A DNA stretch of 18,241 nucleotides from Lachnospiraceae bacterium UBA3645 (GCA_002373555.1 DFKM01000110.1:1-18241); one strand, 5' to 3'; shown: positions 1-7,142, counted from the stretch's first letter. Notes: generated from the sequence alone by a model not told the origin. Numbers and translations: made by a program.

Positions 1-450
1 CATGACCTCCGGCCAGTGCACCATCGGTACAAAGACGAAAGTCAGTTCATGCCTGCCGAGGCAGATCTTCTCCCCGTTCTTTATGGTCACGCGGGAGGCT
101 TTGATCCCCTCCGGGAAGAACTGATCCATCATGGTGAAAGTCAGCTCATTCCCGAGCAGCACGACATCCGGATAGACTTCGCAGAATCTGCGGATGCTCG
201 CGGAATGATCCGGCTCCATATGCTGGATGATCAGCAGGTTCGGTTTTCTTCCGCCGAGCTCGCGGTCCAGGTTGGCAAGCCATTCTTCGGTAAAATTCTG
301 ATCCACGGTATCCATGACCGCAATGCTTTCTTCATCATCGATCACGTAGGAATTATAAGCCATTCCCAGCGGAACGACATACTGACCTTCAAACAGATCG
401 ATCTGATGATCGTCGACGCCGACATAACGAATATCTTTCGTGATTTCCAT
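1..450 (-). CDS. fprA: A-type flavoprotein (flavodiiron protein), N-terminal part, cut by window start
   Basis: The first 150 codons of a flavodiiron protein; its C-terminal end, including the flavodoxin domain expected in this family, lies outside the window. Such proteins reduce O2 or NO to water or N2O at a non-heme di-iron site in the cytoplasm, protecting anaerobes. The visible part is the metallo-beta-lactamase-fold domain. It has the family pattern H-x-E-x-D-H at residues 77-82 (HMEPDH) and a further iron-ligand histidine at 145 in VHWPEVM. The start ATG is preceded by GGAGGAA at 458-464, seven bases away. It has its own promoter, and the upstream gene ends in a terminator, so it is probably transcribed separately. 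The family call is firm. Whether it prefers O2 or NO cannot be read from this fragment, and a third domain (rubredoxin or flavin reductase) could follow outside the window. Confidence 0.95.
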   Translation of the reverse strand, partial: MEITKDIRYVGVDDHQIDLFEGQYVVPLGMAYNSYVIDDEESIAVMDTVDQNFTEEWLANLDRELGGRKPNLLIIQHMEPDHSASIRRFCEVYPDVVLLGNELTFTMMDQFFPEGIKASRVTIKNGEKICLGRHELTFVFVPMVHWPEVM

Positions 451-481
451 AAGGAACTTCCTCCTTTTTATGAGTGTCACT

Positions 482-510
482 ATTTTAACATGAATTGCCT
501 GTTTCCTCAA
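482..510 (-). promoter_or_regulatory. Promoter of the flavodiiron gene
   Basis: Read on the minus strand: a -35 box TTGAGG (505-510), a 17-nt spacer, and a -10 box TAAAAT (482-487) preceded by TG one base away, an extended -10. It lies between the upstream gene's terminator and the fprA ribosome site, which gives a leader of about 25 nt. It is a sigma-70-type match by eye. Confidence 0.6.
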
Positions 511-513
511 TAT

Positions 514-544
514 AAAAAGGGAACCGTCCTGACTGACCGTTCCC
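514..544 (-). terminator. Rho-independent terminator of the NifX-FKBP gene
   Basis: On the minus strand, GGGAACGGTC and GACGGTTCCC form a 10-bp stem with one G-G mismatch around a 6-nt loop, followed directly by TTTTT. It starts about 9 nt after the TAA of the NifX-FKBP gene and ends that transcript before the fprA promoter. Confidence 0.8.
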
Positions 545-552
545 CCTGCATC

Positions 553-1413
553 TTATTTCACTTCCACCAGCTCGATCCGGAAATTCAGTTCCTTGCCGGC
601 CATTTCATGGTTGGCATCGAATGTGATGGTCTCTTCTGTCTTCTCGGCGACGACCACGCGGAACGGATGTCCCATGGAATTGGTCAGCACCACATGCTGT
701 CCGACCTCCAGTTCCTCCGAACCGGCCAGCTGGGCGATGTTGAGCTTGATCATCGCGTTCGGATCCGGCATGCCGTAGGCTTCTTCCGGCATCAGGTGCA
801 CATCAATGACCTGTCCGACTTCCATATCGGCGACCGCTTTGTCAAAGCCCTTGATCATCTGGCCTGCGCCGCAGATGAATTCCAGCGGCTGTCCGCGGTC
901 ATAGGAGGAATCGAACTGCGATCCGTCGTCGAACGTGCCTCTGTAATGCACGCGGCAGGTCTTTCCGACATTGCGTCCGGTAAATTCCGGCTGGGGCGCA
1001 CAGCTTCCGCCGTGGCAGCCGCCGTCTTCACCGTGGCAGCCTTCACCTTCGCTGTGGCAGTCATGGCCTTCTCCGTGATGGTGATGGTCACAGTTGGCTT
1101 CCCCGATCTCGGGAAGCGTGCCGTCGATCAGCATCTGAATGACATCATCCGTATTTCCGCTTGCACCGGCATAAAGCTTGATGCCTGCACCGTTGATTGC
1201 GTTTACCGCACCGCCGCCGATGCCGCCGCAGATCAGCACGTCAATGCTTCCGTTCTGCAGAAATCCGGCAAGCGCACCATGGCCAGTGCCGTTCGTGGGA
1301 AGGACTTCCGAAGAGACCACCTTCCCGTCTTCTATCTCGTAAACCTTGAAGGCAGGAGTCCTGCCGAAGTGAGGGAATACATTTCCGTTCTCATAAGTCA
1401 CTGCAACTCTCAT
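553..1413 (-). CDS. Fusion of NifX/NifB-type cluster-binding domain, Cys/His linker and SlyD-like FKBP isomerase
   Basis: A 286-residue cytoplasmic protein with three parts. Residues 1-104 resemble the dinitrogenase iron-molybdenum cofactor domain (NifX/NifB C-terminal type), with Cys62 in a CGGIGGG loop. Residues 107-138 form a linker with eight His and five Cys, including HHHH and three CH pairs spaced seven residues apart. Residues 150-286 are an FKBP peptidyl-prolyl isomerase of the SlyD type, with the flap-insert module after PEEAYG and the C-terminal FDANHEMAGK signature. SlyD proteins are metallochaperones whose His/Cys tail binds nickel; here the metal-binding stretch sits between the domains instead. 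I chose ATG 1413 because AAGGAG (1423-1428) is nine bases away; a TTG two codons earlier is only three bases from it. It is monocistronic, with its own promoter and terminator. The metal and client are unknown. Confidence 0.9.
   Translation of the reverse strand: MRVAVTYENGNVFPHFGRTPAFKVYEIEDGKVVSSEVLPTNGTGHGALAGFLQNGSIDVLICGGIGGGAVNAINGAGIKLYAGASGNTDDVIQMLIDGTLPEIGEANCDHHHHGEGHDCHSEGEGCHGEDGGCHGGSCAPQPEFTGRNVGKTCRVHYRGTFDDGSQFDSSYDRGQPLEFICGAGQMIKGFDKAVADMEVGQVIDVHLMPEEAYGMPDPNAMIKLNIAQLAGSEELEVGQHVVLTNSMGHPFRVVVAEKTEETITFDANHEMAGKELNFRIELVEVK
1012..1062 (-). repeat. Three 21-bp-period repeats encoding the Cys-His linker
   Basis: On the plus strand GTGGCAGCC occurs at 1012-1020 and 1033-1041, and GTGGCAGTC at 1054-1062, exactly 21 bp apart. 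On the coding strand each copy encodes the CH pair (Cys119-His120, Cys126-His127, Cys133-His134), so the protein linker has a seven-residue repeat. This suggests growth of the metal-binding linker by tandem duplication. Confidence 0.75.
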
Positions 1414-1451
1414 GTTCAAAAGCTCCTTTCAGACAAAACAGTCCGGGAAGC

Positions 1452-1479
1452 ATTGTACCATACCCCGCCGAAAAGTAAA
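1452..1479 (-). promoter_or_regulatory. Promoter of the NifX-FKBP gene
   Basis: On the minus strand: -35 TTTACT (1474-1479), 16-nt spacer, -10 TACAAT (1452-1457) with a TG one base upstream. The -35 overlaps the T-tract of the preceding terminator, so this gene starts afresh after the upstream operon ends. Confidence 0.5.
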
Positions 1480-1500
1480 GAGACGGCTTTCCGCCGTCTC
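1471..1500 (-). terminator. Rho-independent terminator of the ATP-grasp operon
   Basis: On the minus strand GAGACGGC and GCCGTCTC form a perfect 8-bp stem around a 5-nt loop, followed by TTTACTTTT. It begins 5 nt after the stop codon of the DUF2007-like gene and ends the five-gene transcript. Confidence 0.8.
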
Positions 1501-1505
1501 CTGTC

Positions 1506-1883
1506 TTATCCGTTCATCCATTCCCGGACCTTGAGATCGCTTGCATCCGGCTCCTCTTCCGGAAGGCCGGTGATCTCCTCCATGGACATGGCGAGCTCTT
1601 CAAGCTCTTCGTCCGTGAGTTCTTCATACTCCTCTTCCGCGGGCAGATTCTCCGCCAGGATCTGCGCGGCCAGCTCGGCATCTTCCCCGTTGATCAGGAT
1701 CCCGATCCCGCCTCCGGCGTTTCCGCTGCTGACGATCAGGAAGCTTTCCTCGCTCTCCCGGTCCCTCGCCACCGCCTTGATCCCGTTCTCCGCAAGCAGT
1801 TCCAGGACTGCTTCCGCTTCTTCCCGGCTTTGAACGACCGTAAACGTTACGACTTCCGGTTCTTTCTTTTTTCTGAAGAACAT
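1506..1883 (-). CDS. Small DUF2007-like (putative signal-transducing) protein with acidic tail
   Basis: A 125-residue cytoplasmic protein. Residues 11-85 fit the ferredoxin-like DUF2007 type: a strand (VVTFTVVQS), a helix of the kind that covers sequence-position or residue lists (REEAEAVLELLAENGI), then more strands with a glycine-rich turn (SSGNAGGGIGI) and a second helix. Residues 86-115 are strongly acidic (EEEYEELTDEELEEL). The function of the family is not established. I chose ATG 1883, seven bases after GGGGA (1891-1895). An ATG at 1904 is also in frame but has GAGGA directly abutting it. The start lies inside the GIY-YIG gene, a 37-nt overlap that suggests translational coupling. It is the last gene before the terminator. 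The family assignment is moderate, made from pattern alone. Confidence 0.7.
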   Translation of the reverse strand: MFFRKKKEPEVVTFTVVQSREEAEAVLELLAENGIKAVARDRESEESFLIVSSGNAGGGIGILINGEDAELAAQILAENLPAEEEYEELTDEELEELAMSMEEITGLPEEEPDASDLKVREWMNG

Positions 1884-2140
1884 TGCTCTCTCCCCTCTTT
1901 CCATTCCTCGATCATCGCCAGTTTCTGCTGCCGGCGCAGTCGTTTGATCTGCCGCTCTCTGCGCAGGGCATCATTTTTTTCCGTAAATTCCTCCCAGTAC
2001 ACCAGTTCCACCGGCAGTCTGGATCTGGTGTATTTCGCACCCGTACCGGCGTTGTGCGCTGCAAGGCGCTTTTCCGGGTCGGTGGTCCAGCCGCAGTAAA
2101 GTGATCCATCGGCACATCGGAGGAGATATACATAATTCAT
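1847..2140 (-). CDS. GIY-YIG domain protein, single-domain YhbQ/UPF0213 type
   Basis: A 97-residue protein carrying the compact GIY-YIG nuclease fold. The signature appears as YVYLL and LYCGWT about ten residues apart, followed by the conserved arginine region (EKRLAAHN), the KYTRSRLPVELVYWEEF core and the helix with the catalytic glutamate in ALRRERQIKRL. Members of this small family are often annotated as endonucleases, but the biological role of most is unknown. After residue 70 the protein ends in a basic lysine/arginine-rich tail, usable for nucleic-acid contact. It lies 36 nt downstream of the CHAP-protein gene and overlaps the next gene by 37 nt, so it belongs to the same transcript. 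The ribosome site is weak. The operon position may be incidental, since these genes move freely between neighbourhoods. Confidence 0.9.
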   Translation of the reverse strand: MNYVYLLRCADGSLYCGWTTDPEKRLAAHNAGTGAKYTRSRLPVELVYWEEFTEKNDALRRERQIKRLRRQQKLAMIEEWKEGREQCSSEKRKNRKS

Positions 2141-2176
2141 TGTTCCGCTTTCCGCCGCGCAGTTATAGCAGCGGCC

Positions 2177-3127
2177 TTATCTGACTTCTATATAACCGCA
2201 GACATACTCGCCTGCAAAAAAAGCATTATCGCTTTCGGTGATCTGTCCGGTCCGGGTCTTCAGCTGATGGGTGACCTCCCGGACCACCCGGTTCCAGAGA
2301 TCCAGGCTGCCGTCCTCCAGCATTTTCGCGACATTCCCTTCCACGGTATACAGGATCCCGGCTTTTCTGTCAACGCGCTGCACAATGCCGACATGATGCA
2401 CGGCCTTCCCGCCGTTCGGATAACGCAGGGAAGCCTTCTTCGGCGAAAAGAACACCACATCGCCGCGCTTCAGATTTCCCCAGGCGCTGCCGTTCCATGC
2501 ATGATAATGCTTTTTTGCACGTGCGCCCATATACAGCGTGCTCTTGCTTCTGGGAACGATCTTTTTGGATATGCCGGCCTCATTGGCGCACCACGAGACA
2601 AAAGAGGCGCACCACAGATGCCCGTTCGTCCCGAAGGTTTCTTTCTCATATTTGGTCTTCTCCAGCTTCATCGGCGTCTCGTATCCGATCTCTGCTTCCG
2701 CGGTGCGGATCAGCTTTTCCGCCTTTTTCCGCTTTTTGACGACCGAAAATGTCTTCTGCAGCAGCTTTACGTTTGTATATTTCCCGTCTGAAGCAGTGAT
2801 CCTGAGCGTATATTTCCCTTTCGGCAGCAGTTCAAAATGAAGGCTCCCGGAGATCGATTTCAGATTGAAGCTTCTCGTGTCCGGTGCTGCGGATGCGTGC
2901 TGCACCGTTTTCCCCGACACATCTTTGATCTGCACGCGGACCTTCGTCAGCGGCCGCAATGCACGGATCTTTCCCTTCAGGAAAAATTCGTTCCCCACGG
3001 TGAGCCGGTCGACCGATTCAAGCTTTGACAGGACCGGCCTCTCCGATGTTTTTGCCCCTATGCCCGAAGCCGGCAGCAGAAGCACTGCCGCTGCAAGGAG
3101 CAGCAGTTTTTTCCTTATCCCCGCCAT
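2177..3127 (-). CDS. Secreted CHAP/NlpC-P60-like cysteine hydrolase
   Basis: A 316-residue exported protein. Residues 1-25 form a signal peptide: IRKK, a leucine/alanine core, and a likely signal peptidase I site near GIGAKT. Residues 30-130 look like a beta-sandwich domain with alternating strands (KVRVQIKDV, KYTLRITASDG), probably a binding or spacer module. Residues 135-316 form a papain-like amidase of the CHAP/NlpC type, with nucleophile Cys173 in WCASFVSWC, a histidine in HHVGIV (His245), and a polar TVEGN segment at 261-265. Such enzymes cut peptidoglycan peptides or cross-bridges outside the membrane. I chose ATG 3127 because it gives a clean signal peptide; the frame stays open further upstream but that part overlaps the esterase gene. 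It begins 7 nt after the esterase stop, so the two are probably co-translated. The substrate is not known. Confidence 0.85.
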   Translation of the reverse strand: MAGIRKKLLLLAAAVLLLPASGIGAKTSERPVLSKLESVDRLTVGNEFFLKGKIRALRPLTKVRVQIKDVSGKTVQHASAAPDTRSFNLKSISGSLHFELLPKGKYTLRITASDGKYTNVKLLQKTFSVVKKRKKAEKLIRTAEAEIGYETPMKLEKTKYEKETFGTNGHLWCASFVSWCANEAGISKKIVPRSKSTLYMGARAKKHYHAWNGSAWGNLKRGDVVFFSPKKASLRYPNGGKAVHHVGIVQRVDRKAGILYTVEGNVAKMLEDGSLDLWNRVVREVTHQLKTRTGQITESDNAFFAGEYVCGYIEVR

Positions 3128-3134
3128 TTTCCGT

Positions 3135-3875
3135 TCACTTTTCTCCCAGCATATAGGGAAGGAAATACCGCATCTGCTTATACCACCACGGCCAGTCATG
3201 GTTGACATCATGGCCCCAGAAATCACACCATGCATAGATGGCCTTCCTGCGGAAAATGCTGTCCAGGTTATTAAGCGTGCGCACGCCGTCTTCCTCCCAC
3301 GCGCCCTGACCGCAGCAGAAGATGATCCGGCGCTTGTTGTACAGCTCGATATAGGGATGATTGCTCGGCATATTCGGCAGGAATCGCTCCGGTGAATTCT
3401 CATACAGCACCGGATTCATGAAGCCGCCGAAGAAAATATCCGAATCATAGATCCCCGAGAGCGCGATGACGCCCCGGAACAGATCCGGGCGGCGCAGGAA
3501 AACGATCGCAGCATGATTCGCACCCATGCTGAAGCCCGTAACGGCCGGCATCTCCGGGTTTCTGCTCCGGATAAACGGGACCGCCTCATCCACGATATAA
3601 TGATAATACTGCTCCTGCCTGTCCGCACGCGCGGCGCAGTCGCCGAAGGTATTGGACCAGCTTTCCCGGTCCACGGTATCCACAACAAACAGCTGGATCT
3701 TTCCGCCGTCGATAAAATCCGAAAGCTGCTCCGTCATGCCGAAATCTTCATAATTGTGACACATGGAATCCTGTGTCGGAAAGCACAGGATGGGCATGCC
3801 TGCATGTCCGTGGATCAGGATATGCATATCGCGGCCCAGTGAATTGCTGTAATGTGTGATTTCTTCTCTGTACAT
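3135..3875 (-). CDS. Putative esterase, alpha/beta-hydrolase fold (COG4947-like)
   Basis: A 246-residue cytoplasmic protein with no signal peptide. It has an alpha/beta-hydrolase layout: strands up to LFVVDTVD, then the nucleophile elbow GFSMG with Ser116, a following helix (ANHAAIVFL), and a C-terminal histidine in WGHDVNHDW (His222 or His226) as the likely catalytic base. It resembles the uncharacterised esterase family related to EstD/FrsA-like hydrolases. ATG 3875 is my preferred start; a TTG at 3884 has AAGG only four bases upstream and cannot be excluded. It follows the ATP-grasp gene by about 40 nt and precedes the secreted hydrolase by 7 nt. The pairing with a ligase suggests that one enzyme makes and the other trims or releases an ester or amide product, but that is inference. 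Confidence 0.85.
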   Translation of the reverse strand: MYREEITHYSNSLGRDMHILIHGHAGMPILCFPTQDSMCHNYEDFGMTEQLSDFIDGGKIQLFVVDTVDRESWSNTFGDCAARADRQEQYYHYIVDEAVPFIRSRNPEMPAVTGFSMGANHAAIVFLRRPDLFRGVIALSGIYDSDIFFGGFMNPVLYENSPERFLPNMPSNHPYIELYNKRRIIFCCGQGAWEEDGVRTLNNLDSIFRRKAIYAWCDFWGHDVNHDWPWWYKQMRYFLPYMLGEK

Positions 3876-3917
3876 CTGGATCAATCAACCTTTCTCTTAC
3901 TGTTCCTGTTCCCGCCG

Positions 3918-5099
3918 TCAGCCGAGAACAAAGGAGAAATACTTCTCCATTTCTTCCTTTTCCCTGAACTTCGCCAGATAGACGTACCGGCCCATGGACG
4001 GCCAGTCGATTGGCGGCATTTCCTCCTGCAGCACGATATCCGAACCGTAGCGCTCCATGATCTCTTCGTGCGTATGCGTAAATGTATGGCCGTCTTTTCT
4101 CGCGGCATAGGCGCAGTAATAACAGACATCCGGCGCCGGGAAGCTTCGGGCATCCGTCGTCACCATCTCCGCATAAATGCTGTAGACGTTGATGGACTGC
4201 GCATAATTCATCATATCCGGATCATGTCCGCCGGCCGGCCGCATGTTGACCTCCATGACCGCATAATCGCCGGCTCTTCCGATTCCCGCATAGTCTTTTG
4301 ACAGATGAATGAATTCAAAGTGAATGAATCGCCGGGATGCCGCGAACGCTTTTGCCGTTTTCCGGCCGAGCATGCGCAGCTGCGCCGGGACATCCGCCGT
4401 GGTATAAAGCGTGATATTCTCATCCGTCTGCACCGAATCCAGGACCGGCGCATACGTGCACATGGATTCAAACAGCGGCTCGCAGCGGGAATCCAGGATA
4501 GCGTCGTATGTGCAGATATCCCCCGAGAGGAACTCCTCCATGACATACGGTTCCTCCGGAAGCGACCGGTAAAACGCGGCAAGTTCCTCCGCATCATGCA
4601 GCTTATAGGCGCCGTTCGCGCCGACACCGATATCCGGCTTGACAATGACCGGATACCCGACTTCCCGGATAAAGGCTTCCGCAGCTGCCTGATCCGACAC
4701 GATATGCTGCCGCGCCGTCGGGATGCCGGCATCAAGGAAGACGCGCTTCATGCCGGATTTGGAGACCAGATCCCGGATCCCGTCGGTGCGTGTGCCGACG
4801 GCAATGTTGAAATCCGTCCGGAGCTTTGCATCCAGCGGAAGCCAGTACTCATTCAGGGACTCCAGCCAGTCAATCCTGCCGTATTTATGGATAAAGAATG
4901 CGGCAGCACGGTAGACCTGATCGTAGTCCTCCAGCGAGGCTACGTAATAATATTCCGTCAATGCGTTCTTTGTCTGTCCGCTCAGTTCGTCATACGGCGT
5001 ATCGCCGATCCCCAGCACGTTCACACCGTGTGCATGCAGTTCACTGCAGAAATTTGTGCAGGTCACAGGGTATCCGGGGGAGAGAAAAACAAAATTCAT
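3918..5099 (-). CDS. ATP-grasp carboxylate-amine/thiol ligase family protein
   Basis: A 393-residue ATP-grasp enzyme. These enzymes activate a carboxylate as an acyl phosphate and join it to an amine or thiol. A Rossmann-like preATP-grasp domain (1-105) starts FVFLSPGYP. The ATP-binding part contains VIVKPDIGVGANG (151-163), whose lysine 154 should contact ATP, and the hinge segment VMEEFLSGD (187-195). The metal-binding strand reads VMEVNMRPAGG, where E, N and R supply metal and phosphate contacts. The overall plan resembles carbamoyl-phosphate-synthetase-large-chain-like and CARNS-like ligases. I chose ATG 5099 because GGGTGA is five bases upstream, while the ATGs at 5105 and 5120 sit at or near the predicted transcript start. 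It is the first gene of the minus operon with the esterase and CHAP protein. The actual substrates cannot be read from the sequence. Confidence 0.88.
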   Translation of the reverse strand: MNFVFLSPGYPVTCTNFCSELHAHGVNVLGIGDTPYDELSGQTKNALTEYYYVASLEDYDQVYRAAAFFIHKYGRIDWLESLNEYWLPLDAKLRTDFNIAVGTRTDGIRDLVSKSGMKRVFLDAGIPTARQHIVSDQAAAEAFIREVGYPVIVKPDIGVGANGAYKLHDAEELAAFYRSLPEEPYVMEEFLSGDICTYDAILDSRCEPLFESMCTYAPVLDSVQTDENITLYTTADVPAQLRMLGRKTAKAFAASRRFIHFEFIHLSKDYAGIGRAGDYAVMEVNMRPAGGHDPDMMNYAQSINVYSIYAEMVTTDARSFPAPDVCYYCAYAARKDGHTFTHTHEEIMERYGSDIVLQEEMPPIDWPSMGRYVYLAKFREKEEMEKYFSFVLG

Positions 5100-5128
5100 A
5101 AACATCACCCGCCCAATCATTTTCTGTT

Positions 5129-5158
5129 ATTTTACAACAATCGGCCGTTTCAAGTAAA
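5129..5158 (-). promoter_or_regulatory. Likely promoter of the ATP-grasp/esterase/CHAP operon
   Basis: On the minus strand: TTTACT (5153-5158), an 18-nt spacer, and TAAAAT (5129-5134) preceded directly by TG. It lies in the 69-nt gap after the radical SAM gene, where I see no terminator hairpin, so some read-through from upstream is possible. A start near 5122 supports the ATG at 5099. Confidence 0.4.
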
Positions 5159-5168
5159 TACCGGGCTG

Positions 5169-6104
5169 TCATATTTTTGATGATCGCTCCGCTCCGCCGG
5201 TCCGTTCTGCTTCCCGGATCTTCTGCCGCAGCAGATTGAGCACCCGCTTCTTATCCGCGCTCCACGCCGGCGCGATCAGCAGTTTCTTTGGCGCATCGCC
5301 CGTCATGCGGTGAACGATCATCTCCTCCGGGAGCAGCTGCAGACAGCGGACGACCAGATCCGTATATTCCTCCATCGTCATTACGGGAAACTGTTCGCGC
5401 GCATAGTCCGCTCCCATCCGTGTCCCCTTCAGCACATGCAGCAGCTGCAGCTTGACGCCGTCGATCTGCGGCCGGAACGATGCGATATACCGCACCGATG
5501 CCAGCATATCCTCTGCTGTTTCCCCCGGCAGTCCCAGGATCAGATGCACGATGACGGTGATGCCGGCGGCTTTCAGCTTCCTGACTGCTTCCGCAAACAC
5601 CCCCAGGGCATAGCCTCTCCCGAAATTGTCGGCCGTGCTCTGATGGATCGTCTGCAATCCGAGCTCCACCCAGACCGGCTTGATCCGGTTCAGATCCGCG
5701 AGCATCTCCATGATCTCTCCGTCCAGGCAGTCCGGCCTGGTGGCAATGGACAGGATCACGATCTCCGGCCGCCGGATCACTTCCGTATAGAGCTTCCGCA
5801 GTCTGTCTGCATCTCCGTAGGTATTTGTGAACGACTGAAAATACGCGATGTATTTCCGGTCCTCCGGCGGCATCGTCTTCGGAAATTTCGCATCAACCCG
5901 TTTTTTCGCCTCCCGGATCTGGTCTTCCGCCGGTGCAAAAGAAGCAGCAAAATCACCGGACCCGCCTTCGGAGCAGAAGCTGCAGCCGTCTGTCCCGACC
6001 GTTCCGTCCCGATTCGGGCAGGTACAGCCGGCGCTCAGCGAAAGCTTCAGCACTTTCCCGCAGTACGTCTTTTTCAGTTCTTCGGAAATGGTTCTGATTA
6101 TCAT
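5169..6104 (-). CDS. Radical SAM protein, TIGR01212/YhcC family
   Basis: A 311-residue radical SAM protein. Its cluster cysteines follow the spacing typical of the TIGR01212 family, with Cys29, Cys41 and Cys44 in CPNRDG...GCSFC, instead of the classical CxxxCxxC. It continues with the family markers YFQSFTNTYG, a SAM-contact region around ILSIATRPDCL, VELGLQTIH and HLILGLPGET, and ends with the segment IVHRMTGDAPKKLL. This matches E. coli YhcC-like proteins in length and order. The reaction of the family is not firmly established to my knowledge. The ATG at 6104 gives the expected N-terminus (a short helix followed by KVLKLSL before the cluster), although no strong ribosome site precedes it. 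It is divergent from the DUF5688 gene across a 141-bp region, and the ATP-grasp operon follows 69 nt downstream on the same strand. Confidence 0.93.
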   Translation of the reverse strand: MIIRTISEELKKTYCGKVLKLSLSAGCTCPNRDGTVGTDGCSFCSEGGSGDFAASFAPAEDQIREAKKRVDAKFPKTMPPEDRKYIAYFQSFTNTYGDADRLRKLYTEVIRRPEIVILSIATRPDCLDGEIMEMLADLNRIKPVWVELGLQTIHQSTADNFGRGYALGVFAEAVRKLKAAGITVIVHLILGLPGETAEDMLASVRYIASFRPQIDGVKLQLLHVLKGTRMGADYAREQFPVMTMEEYTDLVVRCLQLLPEEMIVHRMTGDAPKKLLIAPAWSADKKRVLNLLRQKIREAERTGGAERSSKI

Positions 6105-6134
6105 GATTTTCGGACACTTTCAGCAGCACTTTTT

Positions 6135-6180
6135 AATGACACGATCTGTCAATCACTTTTTGTCTTAAAAATTGACACGA
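6135..6180. promoter_or_regulatory. Repeat cluster in the divergent radical SAM/DUF5688 region
   Basis: AATGACACGA (6135-6144) recurs as ATTGACACGA (6171-6180), and TGTCAAT (6147-6153) is inverted to ATTGACA (6171-6177), so TTGACA-like boxes face both ways. I could not match convincing -10 boxes at normal spacing, so these could be an operator or part of divergent promoters. The DUF5688 gene itself has a strong GGGAGG ribosome site at 6230-6235. Confidence 0.35.
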
Positions 6181-6245
6181 ATAGTTTGTGGACATTTCAG
6201 CGCTTTCTTTGTATTTATTATAGCAAAAAGGGAGGATCTCAGAAT

Positions 6246-7142
6246 ATGAAGATCGAAACCATGACCAGAAAACTTCATGCGGCGCTTTCCGAATGCATCC
6301 CTGACTTCGAGATCACGGAGAAGTCAGCCGCGGAGACGCCCAAAGGGAAGGCCTGTCTGTGCATCAGCAGACCGGGGCTGCCTGCCGCCATGATGATCTA
6401 CCCGGAAGACTATGCGGATCAGTTCCGGAGCCCGGCTTCCATACGGAAGCTGGCTGAAGCGATCGCAGGCAGGACCGACACCCTCTTTGAGATCAGTGAG
6501 GTCGTCAGCAGCGCTGCCCTGCAGGATTCCGAAAAGCTCGACGCCGTCCCGGCGTATAAGGATATGGATCTCTCCCATATCCCCCATTATTCCGTTCCCG
6601 GGACGGATATCTCGCTCATTGCGAGGCTCGTCCTCGGAAGATCGGAAGGCTCCGAACTCAGTTATCTGGTAACAGATGCCCAGATCTCCTTCTTCGAATG
6701 CAGCGGGGAGGAAGTCCTGCAGAAGGCCCTGGAAAATACGGAGAAGAACGAGAGCTACATCATTGCCCCGCTGGCACAGAAGCTCTGCGAACTGTACGAT
6801 GCCGACGGGCTGGCGGAATCCATGCAGGAGATCTGCGCCGATGATAAGCTGTGGATCGTCACCAACCGCAAGGCGTTCAACGGCGCCTCCGCGATCGCTT
6901 ACCCGAAGATCCTGCGGCAGATATACGAAAAGATCGGCGAGCCTTATTATATCCTTCCTTCAAGCCGTCACGAACTTCTCGTCCTCGGCGTTTCCTGTAC
7001 GCCGGAGGACATGAGCAGGCGGGAGCTTCCGGAGCTGGTAAGCTTCGTGAATACCACACAGGTCGCGGCAAAAGACCAGCTTTCGGATTCCGTGTTCCTT
7101 TTCGACGGGGAGACCCTGCGCACGGTGGAACCGGATGACTGA
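6246..7142 (+). CDS. DUF5688 family protein
   Basis: A 298-residue cytoplasmic protein of the DUF5688 type, which is common in Lachnospiraceae and relatives and has no established function. The recognisable core lies at about residues 200-260: LWIVTNRKAFNGASAIAYP, then a helix, then YYILPSSRHELLVLG, which is the usual family layout. The first 100 residues are a predicted mix of helices and strands containing AAMMIYPEDY. No catalytic motif, membrane segment or signal peptide is visible. ATG 6246 is preceded by GGGAGG ten bases away. The gene stands alone between a divergent radical SAM gene and a convergent helicase operon, with a shared terminator hairpin after it. Confidence 0.85.
   Translation: MKIETMTRKLHAALSECIPDFEITEKSAAETPKGKACLCISRPGLPAAMMIYPEDYADQFRSPASIRKLAEAIAGRTDTLFEISEVVSSAALQDSEKLDAVPAYKDMDLSHIPHYSVPGTDISLIARLVLGRSEGSELSYLVTDAQISFFECSGEEVLQKALENTEKNESYIIAPLAQKLCELYDADGLAESMQEICADDKLWIVTNRKAFNGASAIAYPKILRQIYEKIGEPYYILPSSRHELLVLGVSCTPEDMSRRELPELVSFVNTTQVAAKDQLSDSVFLFDGETLRTVEPDD

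Noticed and set aside
16..1833. A 605-codon plus-strand open frame crossing fprA, a terminator, the NifX-FKBP gene and the DUF2007-like gene.
   Set aside because: It runs through two minus-strand terminators and three well-supported minus genes, and its product has no recognisable domain.
2177..3403. A longer 408-codon form of the CHAP-like protein.
   Set aside because: The extra 92 residues overlap the esterase gene in another frame and would bury the signal peptide; ATG 3127 gives a proper exported protein.
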